Assembly: GCA_964019135.1 (NCBI GenBank)
Contig: OZ025260.1
Span: 15,680,254-15,744,253, forward strand
Direction of reading: 5' to 3'
Length of the DNA stretch: 64,000 bases
DNA from: Arenicola marina
Taxonomy: Eukaryota; Annelida; Polychaeta; Arenicolidae
Shown here: positions 46,281-56,742 of the stretch, piece by piece
How the letters are laid out: each line of letters starts with the position of its first letter
Numbering within the stretch: the stretch's first letter is position 1
Made by a program: the position numbers and the translations under genes
The notes under the pieces: model-generated
The model's input: only the letters and a program-made list of their open reading frames with translations
Database searches by the model: none
Told to the model about the DNA's origin: nothing

Positions 46281-47124
46281 AAATTCGGCTCTGAACATCG
46301 GGAATTTCAAAGCAGCCATTCCTGCAATGATGAGTGTCCGACAGCGCTATTTTCCTTCTGTATCGATTCCGGAGAAAGGACCGCCTATTATAAAAGCTGC
46401 CTGAAGCGGGTTCGTGCGTGGAGTCTAAGATTCGTGACCTGATGCTCAACCTTCAGACCCTCTGTTTTGCGACAATGCCCAACTTGGAGCAAAAAAAAAA
46501 GTAGCTCCCCTGTTTTGCAACGATGAACAATGAGACCCCCTCGTGGTAACAGTCACACAGCTGCTGTAGTCATGCCAGCGAAGCGGTACAAGTTCGCCAC
46601 CAAATTGCAAGGGCATTAAACTAAGGGCGTGTAAATAAATCAACTCGGGTTGGAGCCCTGCCTATTAGACACTCACTTTCATGCCTCGGCCACTTCGCCA
46701 CAAACAATAATAACAACTTCATGTTTCATGTTTTTTTTAGGACGGCATTTGGGGGCGAAATGGACTACGAACCTAATGGGCCGTGTGTTATAGCGACATT
46801 CGCAGGTGGATACCAAGCAATGCATCATCGATGTGGATTATAACTGAACCGGGTGACTTCCCAGAGGGGATCGATCGATGCCAGACAGTCAGTCAGTCAG
46901 TCTGGCGCATGCGCACACGGCCATCGGGTGCAGACACACGCGCTCGTCTTTCGCCGCCGGCCGACACAGTCTGGCCAACACACGTAAGGAAGAGGTCACG
47001 GGTCAACTGACAAGCGAATCTTTTCCGTCGAGTAATAGCCTCGAGCCATGTCTCACTTCAAAGGTAACGTAGTCGGTGCCGGCGCCACCGCTACGGCGCC
47101 CGTGGCGGCCTCTGCGGATGGCAA
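46281..47124. other. Unique intergenic sequence
   Basis: No gene or element recognised. Confidence 0.5.
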
Positions 47125-47525
47125 TCAGACAATACGGCCCACTCCGGGTGTCATACTCCCAACACACAGCGATCAGAGAATACGGCCCACTCCGGGTGTC
47201 ATACTCCCAACACACAGCGGTCAGAGAATACGGCCCACTCCGGGTGTCATACTCCCAACACACAGCGGTCAGAGACAATACGGCCCACTCCGGGTGTCAT
47301 ACTCCCAACACACAGCGATCAGAGAATACGGCCCACTCCGGGTGTCATACTCCCAACACACAGCGATCAGAGAATACGGCCCACTCCGGGTGTCATACTC
47401 CCAACACACAGCGGTCAGAGACAATACGGCCCACTCCGGGTGTCATACTCCCAACACACAGCGATCAGAGAATACGGCCCACTCCGGGTGTCATACTCCC
47501 AACACACAGTCGTCAGAGACACTAC
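47125..47525. repeat. 48-bp minisatellite, 8 copies
   Basis: AATACGGCCCACTCCGGGTG followed by TCATACTCCCAACACACAGC at a 48-bp spacing (47181, 47229). Some units carry two extra bases (AGAGACAATACGG). Units differ at one site (GCGATCAG or GCGGTCAG). Open frames through it are spurious. Confidence 0.96.
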
Positions 47526-47919
47526 GGTAGAGCCAGAATTAATGTGGTTTACGCTGCGGTAGCCAGATTGGAAGAAGCCGCTCTTAGAGACCAAGATGGC
47601 TACTATTAACGTACAGCGTATAATGCCTTCAGAATAACTTCATATTATGTTTCATCTTTGCATGCGATAACACGTGTCGTTACTTGTAGTTCCCTCACCA
47701 CTGATCAGCACTCACATACATCACACCAGGGCCAGTGGTAAAAACATGTAGAGACGCGGCACTAACAGTGGGTGACAGTCAACATGTGCTATAATGAACA
47801 GTTTTTTCTGAGTGTTTTTCACTTTCTCGCTCTGTGTATGTCTCCCCCCCCCGCTCTCTATCTCCCCTCCCCCCTCTCCTTCCCCCTCTCTCTGCCTCTC
47901 TTCTCTTTCTGCGAGCAAT

Positions 47920-48180
47920 TAATCCCCATAAGCAGGACAATCCACTGGAGACGATGGACGCTGTAATGGCCACTGAATGGGGATATTTTATTGCTCTGAT
48001 GCAGAATTAAATGGCATTTGGGAAGCGTCCTGTTTCTCTTCCCACTTCTTGTCCCGGCACGACAGGTAACCTTAGGCAAAGCCCCGAGAGGACTTCCCAG
48101 AGGGGGGGCCATCAGAGAGACAGATAGGGCCATGGATTTGTCTTAATTTGTGGCGCTCCTTCTGCCAAGTAATTGGTCCT
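47920..48180. promoter_or_regulatory. Possible conserved regulatory block
   Basis: Balanced, non-repetitive sequence with homeodomain-type cores (GCAATTAATCC, CAGAATTAAATGG, CTTAATTTG, GTAATTGG) set among G/C- and C/T-rich sequence. It lies about 5 kb upstream of the receptor start. Called from composition and motif density alone. Confidence 0.22.
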
Positions 48181-49251
48181 CTTCAGGCAGTGGGGGGGAT
48201 GGGGAGAGGTAGGAGGGAGGCGGAAGAGGGAGGAGGCCGCGGCATGCAAGACGAGCTCACCACGTGGGTTAGCTGCACCCCCCTCCCTCCCCTGGATCCA
48301 TCCATCCGATCACCTCCCCCTTCACCCACCCACACACCCACAAGCGCAACCCCAACCACCCCCCCCCTATCCCCAGAGCTCCGTCCCCAGGCAGCCAGCC
48401 AGAGAGGTTTGGCGTGCCAGCGAGACTAGGAGCCCCGTGGGACCCCGACACACCCGCGGCCAGGGTGAGAGGGCAAACGGGCGGGGTCAGGGGGGGGGGG
48501 GGTGTCCTGTTGACCCCCGTAACCCGTGATGGGGGTATCACCCAGCACGTGAGGCAATGGTACCTTCTCCCCCCCCCCCACCCTCCTCCCTCCCGTTCCC
48601 CCGGCGACTCCCCCGTGGCCGCGCTTCAGTCACACCGACGCGTGCCCCAGCGGTTTTATTCCACGCCAAGGTCAAAGGTCACACCGCAGCCAGGGTCAAG
48701 ACGTCGGGAGACCACGTGGCCTGGAATGGTATTCCAACGACTCTTCCGGAGAGAGTCACGTGCCTTACAGCTGTTCGGATTGCACTTGTCTGCACCGAGT
48801 AACCGTTATAATCAGTCATTACAACAGTAGCTAAACGACGACGTCAGCAGTTTTGCCAACCGGAAACAGTGACGATGCGTTCTAACTTCCGGGCTTGTGG
48901 TGAACACTGTTTGTGCCTTTCTGTTATTAGGCTTCATCACATACGGGTCATTTCAACCGTTTTCTCACTGTCCCATATAAACAAAAACGTAAACCACTAA
49001 CTATGCATTTTATAAAATATCATGTATCATGCGAATATATAGGTAGCCTAAACGGATCACGGGCGGTGGTCTCTCACCAACATGACGTCAGATACGACGG
49101 GCATTAGTAACAAAACCCTAATATATGTAGATATATATTATACATATAGAAAGATATATTACACAGGGATATGTTTTTCTATAATCGTTCGGGCTTCGCA
49201 GACTTTTGTTAAACAGGGATCGGGTACCATGATGGTACAATAAGTCGGTCT

Positions 49252-49289
49252 AACCAAGGATAGTGTATACTGATACACAATCCTTGGTC
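49252..49289. repeat. Short near-perfect hairpin
   Basis: A 17-bp left arm (49252-49268, AACCAAGGATAGTGTAT) and right arm (49273-49289) pair at 16 of 17 positions around a 4-base ACTG loop. It is not followed by a T run and sits in intergenic DNA. Confidence 0.85.
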
Positions 49290-52200
49290 TAACACTGTAG
49301 TGTCATGATATACCACGAGCTCAGACAAGACGACACCGTGTTTTCCTATTAAGTTGAAACAGAACTCCTTGTGGTGTATTCTTGAATGGAAATGTAACTT
49401 CCAATTATGCGAGTACAGAGTTCGTTATTTAACGCCATGCGACAGAAATTGTTATAAATACACAAAGATCAATCATGGGGCATTTAAAGGTATGGTATTT
49501 GACACGTCAAACATGACAATGAGAACAGGAGTGGTTTGGGGGGGGGGGGAAAGAAGAAAATTATTTCTGAAAAATGGCGTATGCTTTATGTAAACGCGGT
49601 CTATATATAGGTGGGTGTTAGGGCCTAGGTCGTCCACATTGTGGCAGTGTCCGGGTCCCATTAGTAGGATACCGCTTTTATTTGCTTAAAGGTGTTTATA
49701 CCGCATCTTCCCGGGTATATAATCCCGAGATTAAGGGTGGTAACTCTGCAGCAAATAATTTAACAATGGCAGCTCTTCCATGATATGTTATACCATACCT
49801 CACGTATACATTTTGTACCCATCCCGTTTATTTGCTCGTCTTATAGTGATTTAAAAGTCGTTAAAATACCTTTACTGTGCCTCGCGATTAAGAGGGCGAA
49901 GCTACTGACAGTGATATATTGGTCCTCGTGGTTTCGGATACCAGATAATTGTATCGCCTGTGACAGCTACCAAATCAAGCTGTCTATGCCAGCAAGGACA
50001 TCTGGTATTGAATATATGTCTTGACAACACCGCTTTCTTCACGCAGGGAGATCTCACCCACCGAACCCTAGTAATATTCTCAGTCTCCATACTAACATCC
50101 CGTCAACAAGACAAACAGGTTATTGACTGCTGCTATGCGAATGTTTTGCCCTCGTTTCCTTACACCCTGGTGGTTAACGATCGGTCACAGTGGGTGGCAG
50201 GCAGCGGAGGTGTACACCAGTTGAATTTCAGGACTGTTCCCGAGGAAACGTCAGGCACATGTCATTAAATATAAACACGAAACTTGATAATGCCATTTTC
50301 ATTATAATGTTTTTTCTTGTCTTTCCAGTGCGGAGTCGTTTCGCGACCCGCAGCAGAGGATTTACCGGGTCGTCATTGGGCAAAAACTCTCCGCCATTTG
50401 ATTCGGGTCTGCTCCGGCACTGGATTACAGACAAGCTCCCGACCTGTTTCAATGCATACGGAATGGCTTTGGAACACCCGATCTTGAAGAAGTGATGATG
50501 ACTCAACAAAAATGTGGACCGTGGGAGTTCCCTGCCATACCCTACCCAACAAACAGGAACACACTTAAGTAATTGCCAAAAAAAAACATTTTTTTCATCC
50601 TGGATAGCTGCAGTCAGGCTGCAGCGGCTGGCAAGAATTGCTCGCCTCCATATCGTGAAATCCACGACCCTGATGATCCCAACAGTTACAGTGACACACG
50701 GCTGCCATACATATTGATATGATACATATTCATGAGCTTCAGGATTATCACATGGATATATAACATATATAAGTGTCGTGGTGAGTATACAACGCATACG
50801 CGTTACCAAATGAAAATTAATTAAATTAGTTTTCATCGAAGCAACCAACACGGTGGAACTCCAATCTGGCAATCTTCACACATGGTTCGTTGAAACAATG
50901 GCAACCCAGCGGTAAAGGTAGAGAGCCGTGGCCGTCGTGACGTCACTAGGCGTGGCGGGGTTCGCTCGCCAGAGAGGTGAAGACAGCTGAAAAAAAGACT
51001 TAGACGGTAGAGGAAGGAAGAGGCAGAGGCAGAGACAGAGGCAGAGGGCACGGCCGGAGAGCCAGAGGAAGCGAGACAGCCATATAGTCGGCATTGGCGA
51101 GTCGCCGGTTCGGGGATGGGGAATCAGGCGTGGGATGAGCCTACCGAGTGTCAATAGCAGCAGGTTTGGGTCCAACCCAGACCGGGACTCTTGAAACACG
51201 GTAATAAAACCCGGCTGGCTGGCTGGCTCGCTGGCTGGTTGGCTGGTGGACGGCGAAACAACCGGCGAAGGACAAGCCAACGGGGGAATCGAGACGGAAA
51301 GGAAGGGTGAACAAACGGCTATCGTTCTCCCTGCCTGGGTGCCTGAGTGGGGAGGGTGGCTAGGCGGGTGGGTGGGTGTTAGGCTTGTCGGCCGGCACCG
51401 AATCCATTGGCCAACTGCCACTAGCCGCCACTTGCCTGCCATACCCAGGTCGGGCGCAAGGAGAGTGGGTGGCAGTGAGTCCGCCAGAGTGTGGGTGTCC
51501 GTGTCCGCGTCGCGTTCGGCCTTTAGACGGTCCTGACTTTTTTTCCGCAGAGACACGACATAATCATGGTTTAATGGCGCCAAAAATAATAAAATTCATA
51601 ATACGATAAGAAGAAACGGTTCCACCAACAGGATTGGTCAAACTAATTCAGCGCCGCGGCGAAACACGGTTGTGTGTGTGGTGTGTTGTTCGAAAGGATT
51701 GGACTGGTATTGGATATCGGCTCATGACTTTGATCACGGAGCTCTCTCGTTGACGTTGTGAAGGCCGTGCTCGTGATTGGGCGGTGCTGTGGGACCCGCA
51801 TGCGTGGGAGTGCCAGTGATCCGACCACGTGGACCAGGTAGACCCTGCCACAGGAGAGCCACAGGCGATCCGCCAAGCCCAACACCCATCCCCGCTGCAA
51901 TTATCATTCGTAATCCCACCCCACCCCCTCCATAATCCCCACCTCGACCCTGGTGACGTCACCGCCCCCACGGACCGGCGACAGTCGCCGGGCGCTAACT
52001 GGCCGGTCATGGGAGTAAATAAGTCATCGCGACATTGGATGCCTTAATTACAACAGCATGGGAGCAGCCCCGGGGGTGGCGGGGGCGAAACCCGCGGGGG
52101 CACACGCCGCCGCTGCCGCACCACGGGGGGGGAGGCTGTGCCAGCAGTGGTCACAGGCAGGTCTAGTTGCCACCGCTACCGCCGCCGCCGCAATCAACGG

Positions 52201-52844
52201 GCGGGGAGACACCTACTACCCCTCCCGCCGTCAAAGCAGCCCCCACCGTGGTCACCCCGAGCATACCCCAGCCACCAGCAGCGCCCAGTAGTAGTGACCG
52301 CCACCGCGGTCCGTACAGACGTCACTCTCACTCCCACCATAGGCACTGACTGTACCTTACTTGACGGCCAGGCCAGGCCAGGCCAGGCCAGGCCAAGCCC
52401 AGCCGGCCAGCGCAGGCAGGCCAGGTGAGGTGAGGAGACAGGAGGAGGGACAGGGCGGGAGGTGAGGACGTGAGGTGAGGGGGTAGGCCAGCACCCCCCC
52501 CCCCCCCTCCCCAGTGAGTAAGTGTGTGATCAGACCACTCAGCCAGCCGCCACCGCACCACCACCGCGCCACCACCCACGCCCCCGGCAGTGGCGCAGGG
52601 TTGGTTCCGCCTTTAACGCGCCGCCGTCTCCAGACAGCCATATATGCTTCCTTCCCCGGAATCTCGTTCACACACTCTGCTGCACGCCAACACGTCCTCT
52701 CCCATAGTGTGTGTGGAGTTTTCCTTCTTTCTGTCATGTCATCGACCGCTGCTGCCGATGCTGCTGCTGCGGCGGCTTCTTCCAGCTCTCCGTGTTCGTG
52801 ACCTAAGGATATACTCCGCCCCGTGGATACTTCTGACACCAAGA

Positions 52845-53169
52845 CCCGTCATTAATTAGGGTCCGCCGCGGCGCTTGCTAATTGATATTTATCACTGGAT
52901 TCCCCGGGGAATGGCGCTAATAACGTTGTGGCGCTGCCCCGCGGCCGCCGACGTGGTCCGTGCTGACACACGGGGAAGACAAAAACCCGTAGGCGTCAAA
53001 GCCACACAATAAGCCGCGTCACTCACTCACAGTCAGTCAGTCGTCAGTCGGCGCGTCGAGCGGGCTAACAGACTTCAGCGCCGCGAGGGGAGCTGCGTAG
53101 GCGCACTCTCCAGTGTCGTAGGAGGCGTTGGGGACGAGGTTGCTATACAACTGCTATATACCCACAGCC
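52845..53169 (+). promoter_or_regulatory. Putative promoter and 5' leader of the LRR-Ig gene
   Basis: GC- and CpG-rich sequence directly upstream of the start codon, with ATTAATTAGG and CTAATTGATATTTATCAC blocks at 52850-52895 and repeated TCAGT words at 53028-53050 that resemble initiator sequences. A CTCTCCAG at 53107-53114 could be a splice acceptor if a 5' exon exists upstream. No TATA box is obvious at a fixed distance. The transcription start is not determined. Confidence 0.35.
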
Positions 53170-56100
53170 ATGGCGAGGGCCACTGCGTGCAGCTGTCAGC
53201 GGCCCATCGGGGCCCACGACCACAGCCAAACACGACAGCGGAATAACCCGGATGGTGATGATAGTCATCATCATCATCGTCATCGTCATCACCACGATGA
53301 CCATCACCAACATCCTCCTCAACATCATCACCATCCCCACCCTCGTCATTACTCAAATATCTTCTGGAGTATCGTTCTCATCTGGATCACTTTAATCACC
53401 ACGGCAACCGGCAGCGGCAATGGGAGTAAAGGTGCTGGTGGAGGTGGTGGTGGTGGTGGTGGTGGCGGTGGCGGCAGCCGCGCCGGTCGGAGGTTCAATT
53501 CCCCGGTGGGCAGCGCGGCGCAGATCCTACCCCAGGGCGAGCGGCTGGGGCAGGGCTGCTACATCGTCACCATCTACACCCTGAAGCACGCCGACTGCAA
53601 GAACATCAATCTCATCACGGTGCCCAAGGATATGGATCGAGACCTGCAGGTCCTCAAGTTCGAGGATAACAAGCTGACCTATTTAGGGATTGACGAGTTC
53701 CAGAACTACCCGGCCCTGCAGGAGATTTACCTGGTGCGTAATAGGATAGAAATCATCGCGCCGGACGCCTTTCGCAATCTCCACAACCTGCAGATCCTCA
53801 GCCTGGAGGGCAATAAGCTGGTTAAGATCTCGGCCGACGACTTCCAGCACTTGGCCTCGGTCCGCTTCCTCAGCCTTAAGGATAACCCCATTACGTACAT
53901 CACGGAGGATACGCTGTCGAATCTCCGCAACATCGAGGAGCTGGACTTCGAGAACTGCTGGCTGGAGCGGATCCACCCGCGGGCCTTCAGGGGGCTCACC
54001 AAGCTCACGGAGATTAACTTCGTGAATAACGAGCTGAAGAGTCTGGACGCCGGGATGCAGGGTTTTATCCCGGCCAGCTTGCGAGTGTTCCGCCTGCACC
54101 GCAACCCCTGGGTGTGCGACTGCCGTCTGCGCTGGCTGCGCGACTGGATCTCCCAGCAGCCGGTCAACTGGGACTTCGCCACCAACACGCCGGCCTGCTC
54201 CTCCCCGGAGATGCTGCGCGCCATCAGCTGGAAGGATCTGGACCCGCAGCGCTTCGCCTGCCCGCCCCACATCGTGACGAACAGCACCAGCTTCCAGCTG
54301 GAGGTCGGCGCCAACGTCACCATCGAGTGCGTGGTGTACGGCGACCCGGTGCCCGAGGTGACCTGGATGCGTGGCAACGCGTACGTGCCCAAGGCCCGCT
54401 ACACGCCCTACGTGCCCATCCCCACCGCGGACGGCAACAAGCAGATCCGCAGCACGCTGCACCTGCACCACGTCAAGCCGTCCGACGCCGGGGATTACAA
54501 CTGCATCACGAAGAACCTGGCCGGCAGGTCTGAGGTGACGTACAAGCTGTGGGTAGAGGGCACGTACGCCGACGACTCCCACGCCTCGGTGTCCGGCATG
54601 GGGCTCAGCACCGAGTCGCTGATCGGCATCGTGCTGGGGGCAGCCATCCTGGTCATCATAGGCGTCGTGTGCCTGGTGCTGGGGCTGAGGGCCCGCAGCA
54701 GGCAGCACATGGCGGCCTATAAGATACGCGACCCCAAGAAGAAGAAGAAGGACAAGAACAAGAGCGGCCAGCAGCAGCAGCAGCACAAGGGCAAGAAAGA
54801 CAACCATATTTCGTCGCGAGACAAAGCCGAGCTGTACGCCATGGACGAAGACCTGGACGTCGTCAAGGACAACCACAAGATGACGATCCTGCCGGCCGCG
54901 ACCACCACCCTGCTGTTGGAGAACGCCACCCCGATCCCCATTGTCACCACGCTAGACGGCAACCAGGTGACGAAGCTCGAGGCCAACGTACTCAACTCAA
55001 CGCACAACAACGTGCACAATAACCACAATCACAGCCACGGCCAGAAGAAGAAAGCGACGATAGACGAGTCGCAGTTCAAGATGAAGATTTTCTGTCCAGA
55101 CGACCCCCAGAAGCCGCCTTCGTCAAGAGGAGGAGGAACGGGAGGAGTGGAAGGAGCGGGAGGGGACAACGCCCCGGGGTCGCCACGTGGCCGGGACGGG
55201 GTAGGAGGCGGTGAGGGTGGAGAGCGTGGCTCCGAGCCATTGACGGCCAGCATCAAGAGGGATCACTCCCCCGCCACCGGCAGGACCTCGCCCGTGGGGA
55301 ACCACGTGGTCGGTAGCGGGGGCAAGGTGCCCGATTTGGTGTCCGGCAACAAGCACACGATGTCCAACCACAGCAGACCCGTGCCGCCGCCACAGGTGCC
55401 CAACCACGTGGCGACATGCGAGGGCGGCGGCGACTCGACCTCGCCGCGCCGCGCCGCCGAGAACCCTTACGCCAAGCCCAGCGAGCTGCGCCCGGGCGGG
55501 GTCAACAAGAAGCCCCGGGACGGTGGTAGCGGCGGCGAGGGTGTCGGCGAGGATCCGCGGCGGCGGCCGCAGGGGGAGCAAACCACGTCCGACCCTCGCA
55601 GCGGCGAGAGCAGCGACAGCGACTCGACGAGGCGTCGCGGGGATCACTCCCGGCGGAGTCCCTGCTCCACCTCGGACGACAGCAGCGCCACCGAGCGGCG
55701 GAGGAGAACCCCGACGACAGGACGGGCCGACAGGGGGGACAAGTCGCCCTGCACGAATCCCGTATGCCTTAAGGACCCCCACGGGCCGGGTGGTAATTCT
55801 CCGGGGGACATACGCAGCCATCACCATGGCAACGGTGGCCCGCCGGGGTCGCATTCTCCGAGGCAACATATCAAGCCGAGCCGCTCGCTCGGTGGTATCA
55901 GTGACAGTCTGGATGAGGAGAAGAGGCCACCGCCGGACCGCGCGGGGGACCGGGGCGGGGACCGAGGGGGTCCTTACGCCAGCCCCAAGGATTCGGGTCG
56001 CTATAGGACGTTACCCAGCCGACCGTGTCGGGGCGGGGTCAGCCCCACGGACGACCGCGGCAACGTGCCCAGCAGCAGGACAATACGCATGCTGCCGTCC

Positions 56101-56742
56101 CTGGACCAGCACGTGGCCAGCGCGCAGCCCCCCCGTCACGCGAGGGCTCCGGGACCCGGTCCAGGGCAGAGTCCGGGGGCGGGGCCGGGGCCGGGGCCGG
56201 GGCCGGGCGGCTACCCTTCGCCGGGCGGGGGTCCCCACGGCAGCCCGTCCAGGACGTCGACCTGCTCCTCCACCGCCTCCTCAGCCACCCTACCCGCCCC
56301 GCACAGACAACTACCTCCAGCCCTGCGCAGCCCCCAGGAGCCGCAGATCCACGGCTTTCGCCCGTGCCAGCCCGTCGAAGCCGCGGCCACGTTGCCGTGC
56401 AGGGGCGGCGTGGTGACGGGCGGCAAGGGGACGGCGGCGGCGGCGGCCACCCACGCCCCAGGGCCGGCCAACAAACACCACCACCCGCATCGGGGACATC
56501 CCGAAAGCGCGCCTCACGCTCAACACACGGGCTCGCCGCGCATCAAGCCGGCGTGGTCGCACACCACCGCCTCCCTGGACGATATCCTCAGCCCGCCCTT
56601 CGGCCCACTGCCCGGGGAACGCCCCAAATCGCCCCGGCAGTCTCGAGCGAAGCCTGGCGGGGGCGGGGGAGGGAGCGGGGGCGGCGTGGTCGAGGAGGTA
56701 CCCCGACCGGGCGAGTCGGACGAGTACGGCACGGCTGTTTGA
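53170..56742 (+). CDS. LRR-Ig single-pass transmembrane receptor with PDZ-binding tail (Kekkon-like)
   Basis: A predicted neuronal-type cell-surface adhesion or signalling receptor of 1190 aa in one exon. Start: ATG at 53170 in context GCCATGG; the frame extends 14 codons upstream only to a TTG. Domains: His-rich leader (about 33-61), hydrophobic signal or anchor segment (64-79), 13 glycines (90-102), an N-terminal cysteine pair (C130, C143), six leucine-rich repeats (about 159-302), an LRR C-cap with C316, C318, C343 and C364, one Ig domain (C387, W399, DAGDYNC ending at C445), N-glycosylation sites N371 and N382, and a transmembrane helix (484-506). A Lys-rich stop-transfer (KKKKK 523-527) follows, then a disordered tail of about 680 residues ending GTAV, a class I PDZ ligand. 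One Ig plus six LRRs, a long tail and a PDZ ligand match the Kekkon layout; other LRR-Ig families remain possible. The leader is odd: a 5' exon may supply the true start. Confidence 0.93.
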   Translation: MARATACSCQRPIGAHDHSQTRQRNNPDGDDSHHHHRHRHHHDDHHQHPPQHHHHPHPRHYSNIFWSIVLIWITLITTATGSGNGSKGAGGGGGGGGGGGGGSRAGRRFNSPVGSAAQILPQGERLGQGCYIVTIYTLKHADCKNINLITVPKDMDRDLQVLKFEDNKLTYLGIDEFQNYPALQEIYLVRNRIEIIAPDAFRNLHNLQILSLEGNKLVKISADDFQHLASVRFLSLKDNPITYITEDTLSNLRNIEELDFENCWLERIHPRAFRGLTKLTEINFVNNELKSLDAGMQGFIPASLRVFRLHRNPWVCDCRLRWLRDWISQQPVNWDFATNTPACSSPEMLRAISWKDLDPQRFACPPHIVTNSTSFQLEVGANVTIECVVYGDPVPEVTWMRGNAYVPKARYTPYVPIPTADGNKQIRSTLHLHHVKPSDAGDYNCITKNLAGRSEVTYKLWVEGTYADDSHASVSGMGLSTESLIGIVLGAAILVIIGVVCLVLGLRARSRQHMAAYKIRDPKKKKKDKNKSGQQQQQHKGKKDNHISSRDKAELYAMDEDLDVVKDNHKMTILPAATTTLLLENATPIPIVTTLDGNQVTKLEANVLNSTHNNVHNNHNHSHGQKKKATIDESQFKMKIFCPDDPQKPPSSRGGGTGGVEGAGGDNAPGSPRGRDGVGGGEGGERGSEPLTASIKRDHSPATGRTSPVGNHVVGSGGKVPDLVSGNKHTMSNHSRPVPPPQVPNHVATCEGGGDSTSPRRAAENPYAKPSELRPGGVNKKPRDGGSGGEGVGEDPRRRPQGEQTTSDPRSGESSDSDSTRRRGDHSRRSPCSTSDDSSATERRRRTPTTGRADRGDKSPCTNPVCLKDPHGPGGNSPGDIRSHHHGNGGPPGSHSPRQHIKPSRSLGGISDSLDEEKRPPPDRAGDRGGDRGGPYASPKDSGRYRTLPSRPCRGGVSPTDDRGNVPSSRTIRMLPSLDQHVASAQPPRHARAPGPGPGQSPGAGPGPGPGPGGYPSPGGGPHGSPSRTSTCSSTASSATLPAPHRQLPPALRSPQEPQIHGFRPCQPVEAAATLPCRGGVVTGGKGTAAAAATHAPGPANKHHHPHRGHPESAPHAQHTGSPRIKPAWSHTTASLDDILSPPFGPLPGERPKSPRQSRAKPGGGGGGSGGGVVEEVPRPGESDEYGTAV

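Larger units (their letters stand above)
47526..52844. other. Unique 5.3-kb region upstream of the receptor gene
   Basis: No second gene recognised. Two minus-strand open frames (50228-50872, 214 codons; 50876-51583, 235 codons) lie end to end but resemble no family I know. The second includes a low-complexity AGGCAG repeat (51010-51050), and a (GGCT)n repeat lies at 51213-51245. Also present are G/C runs near 48490, 48568, 49538 and 52493 and (AGGCC)n at 52368-52395. The region may hold the gene's regulatory DNA. Confidence 0.5.

Noticed and set aside
46625..46640. GGGCGTGT as a second end of the 35594 MITE family
   Set aside because: Only eight bases match, and the following sequence diverges from the TIR.
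47076..47609. Open frames of 160-177 codons at the 48-bp array
   Set aside because: They are products of a unit length divisible by three. Flanking non-repeat residues resemble nothing known.
50228..51583. Two adjacent minus-strand open frames (214 and 235 codons)
   Set aside because: No family resemblance, the second includes a simple-repeat-derived Cys-Leu run, and lengths are within reach of chance in stop-poor sequence. A protein search would decide.
53683..54876. 397-aa minus-strand open frame opposite the receptor
   Set aside because: It is a shadow of the GC-rich sense coding sequence. The sense frame has complete LRR and Ig domains, while the antisense one has none.
55523..56416. 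297-aa overlapping plus-strand frame in the receptor tail
   Set aside because: It is an Arg/Pro/Ala-rich frame-shifted reading of the low-complexity tail. There is no independent start context or domain.
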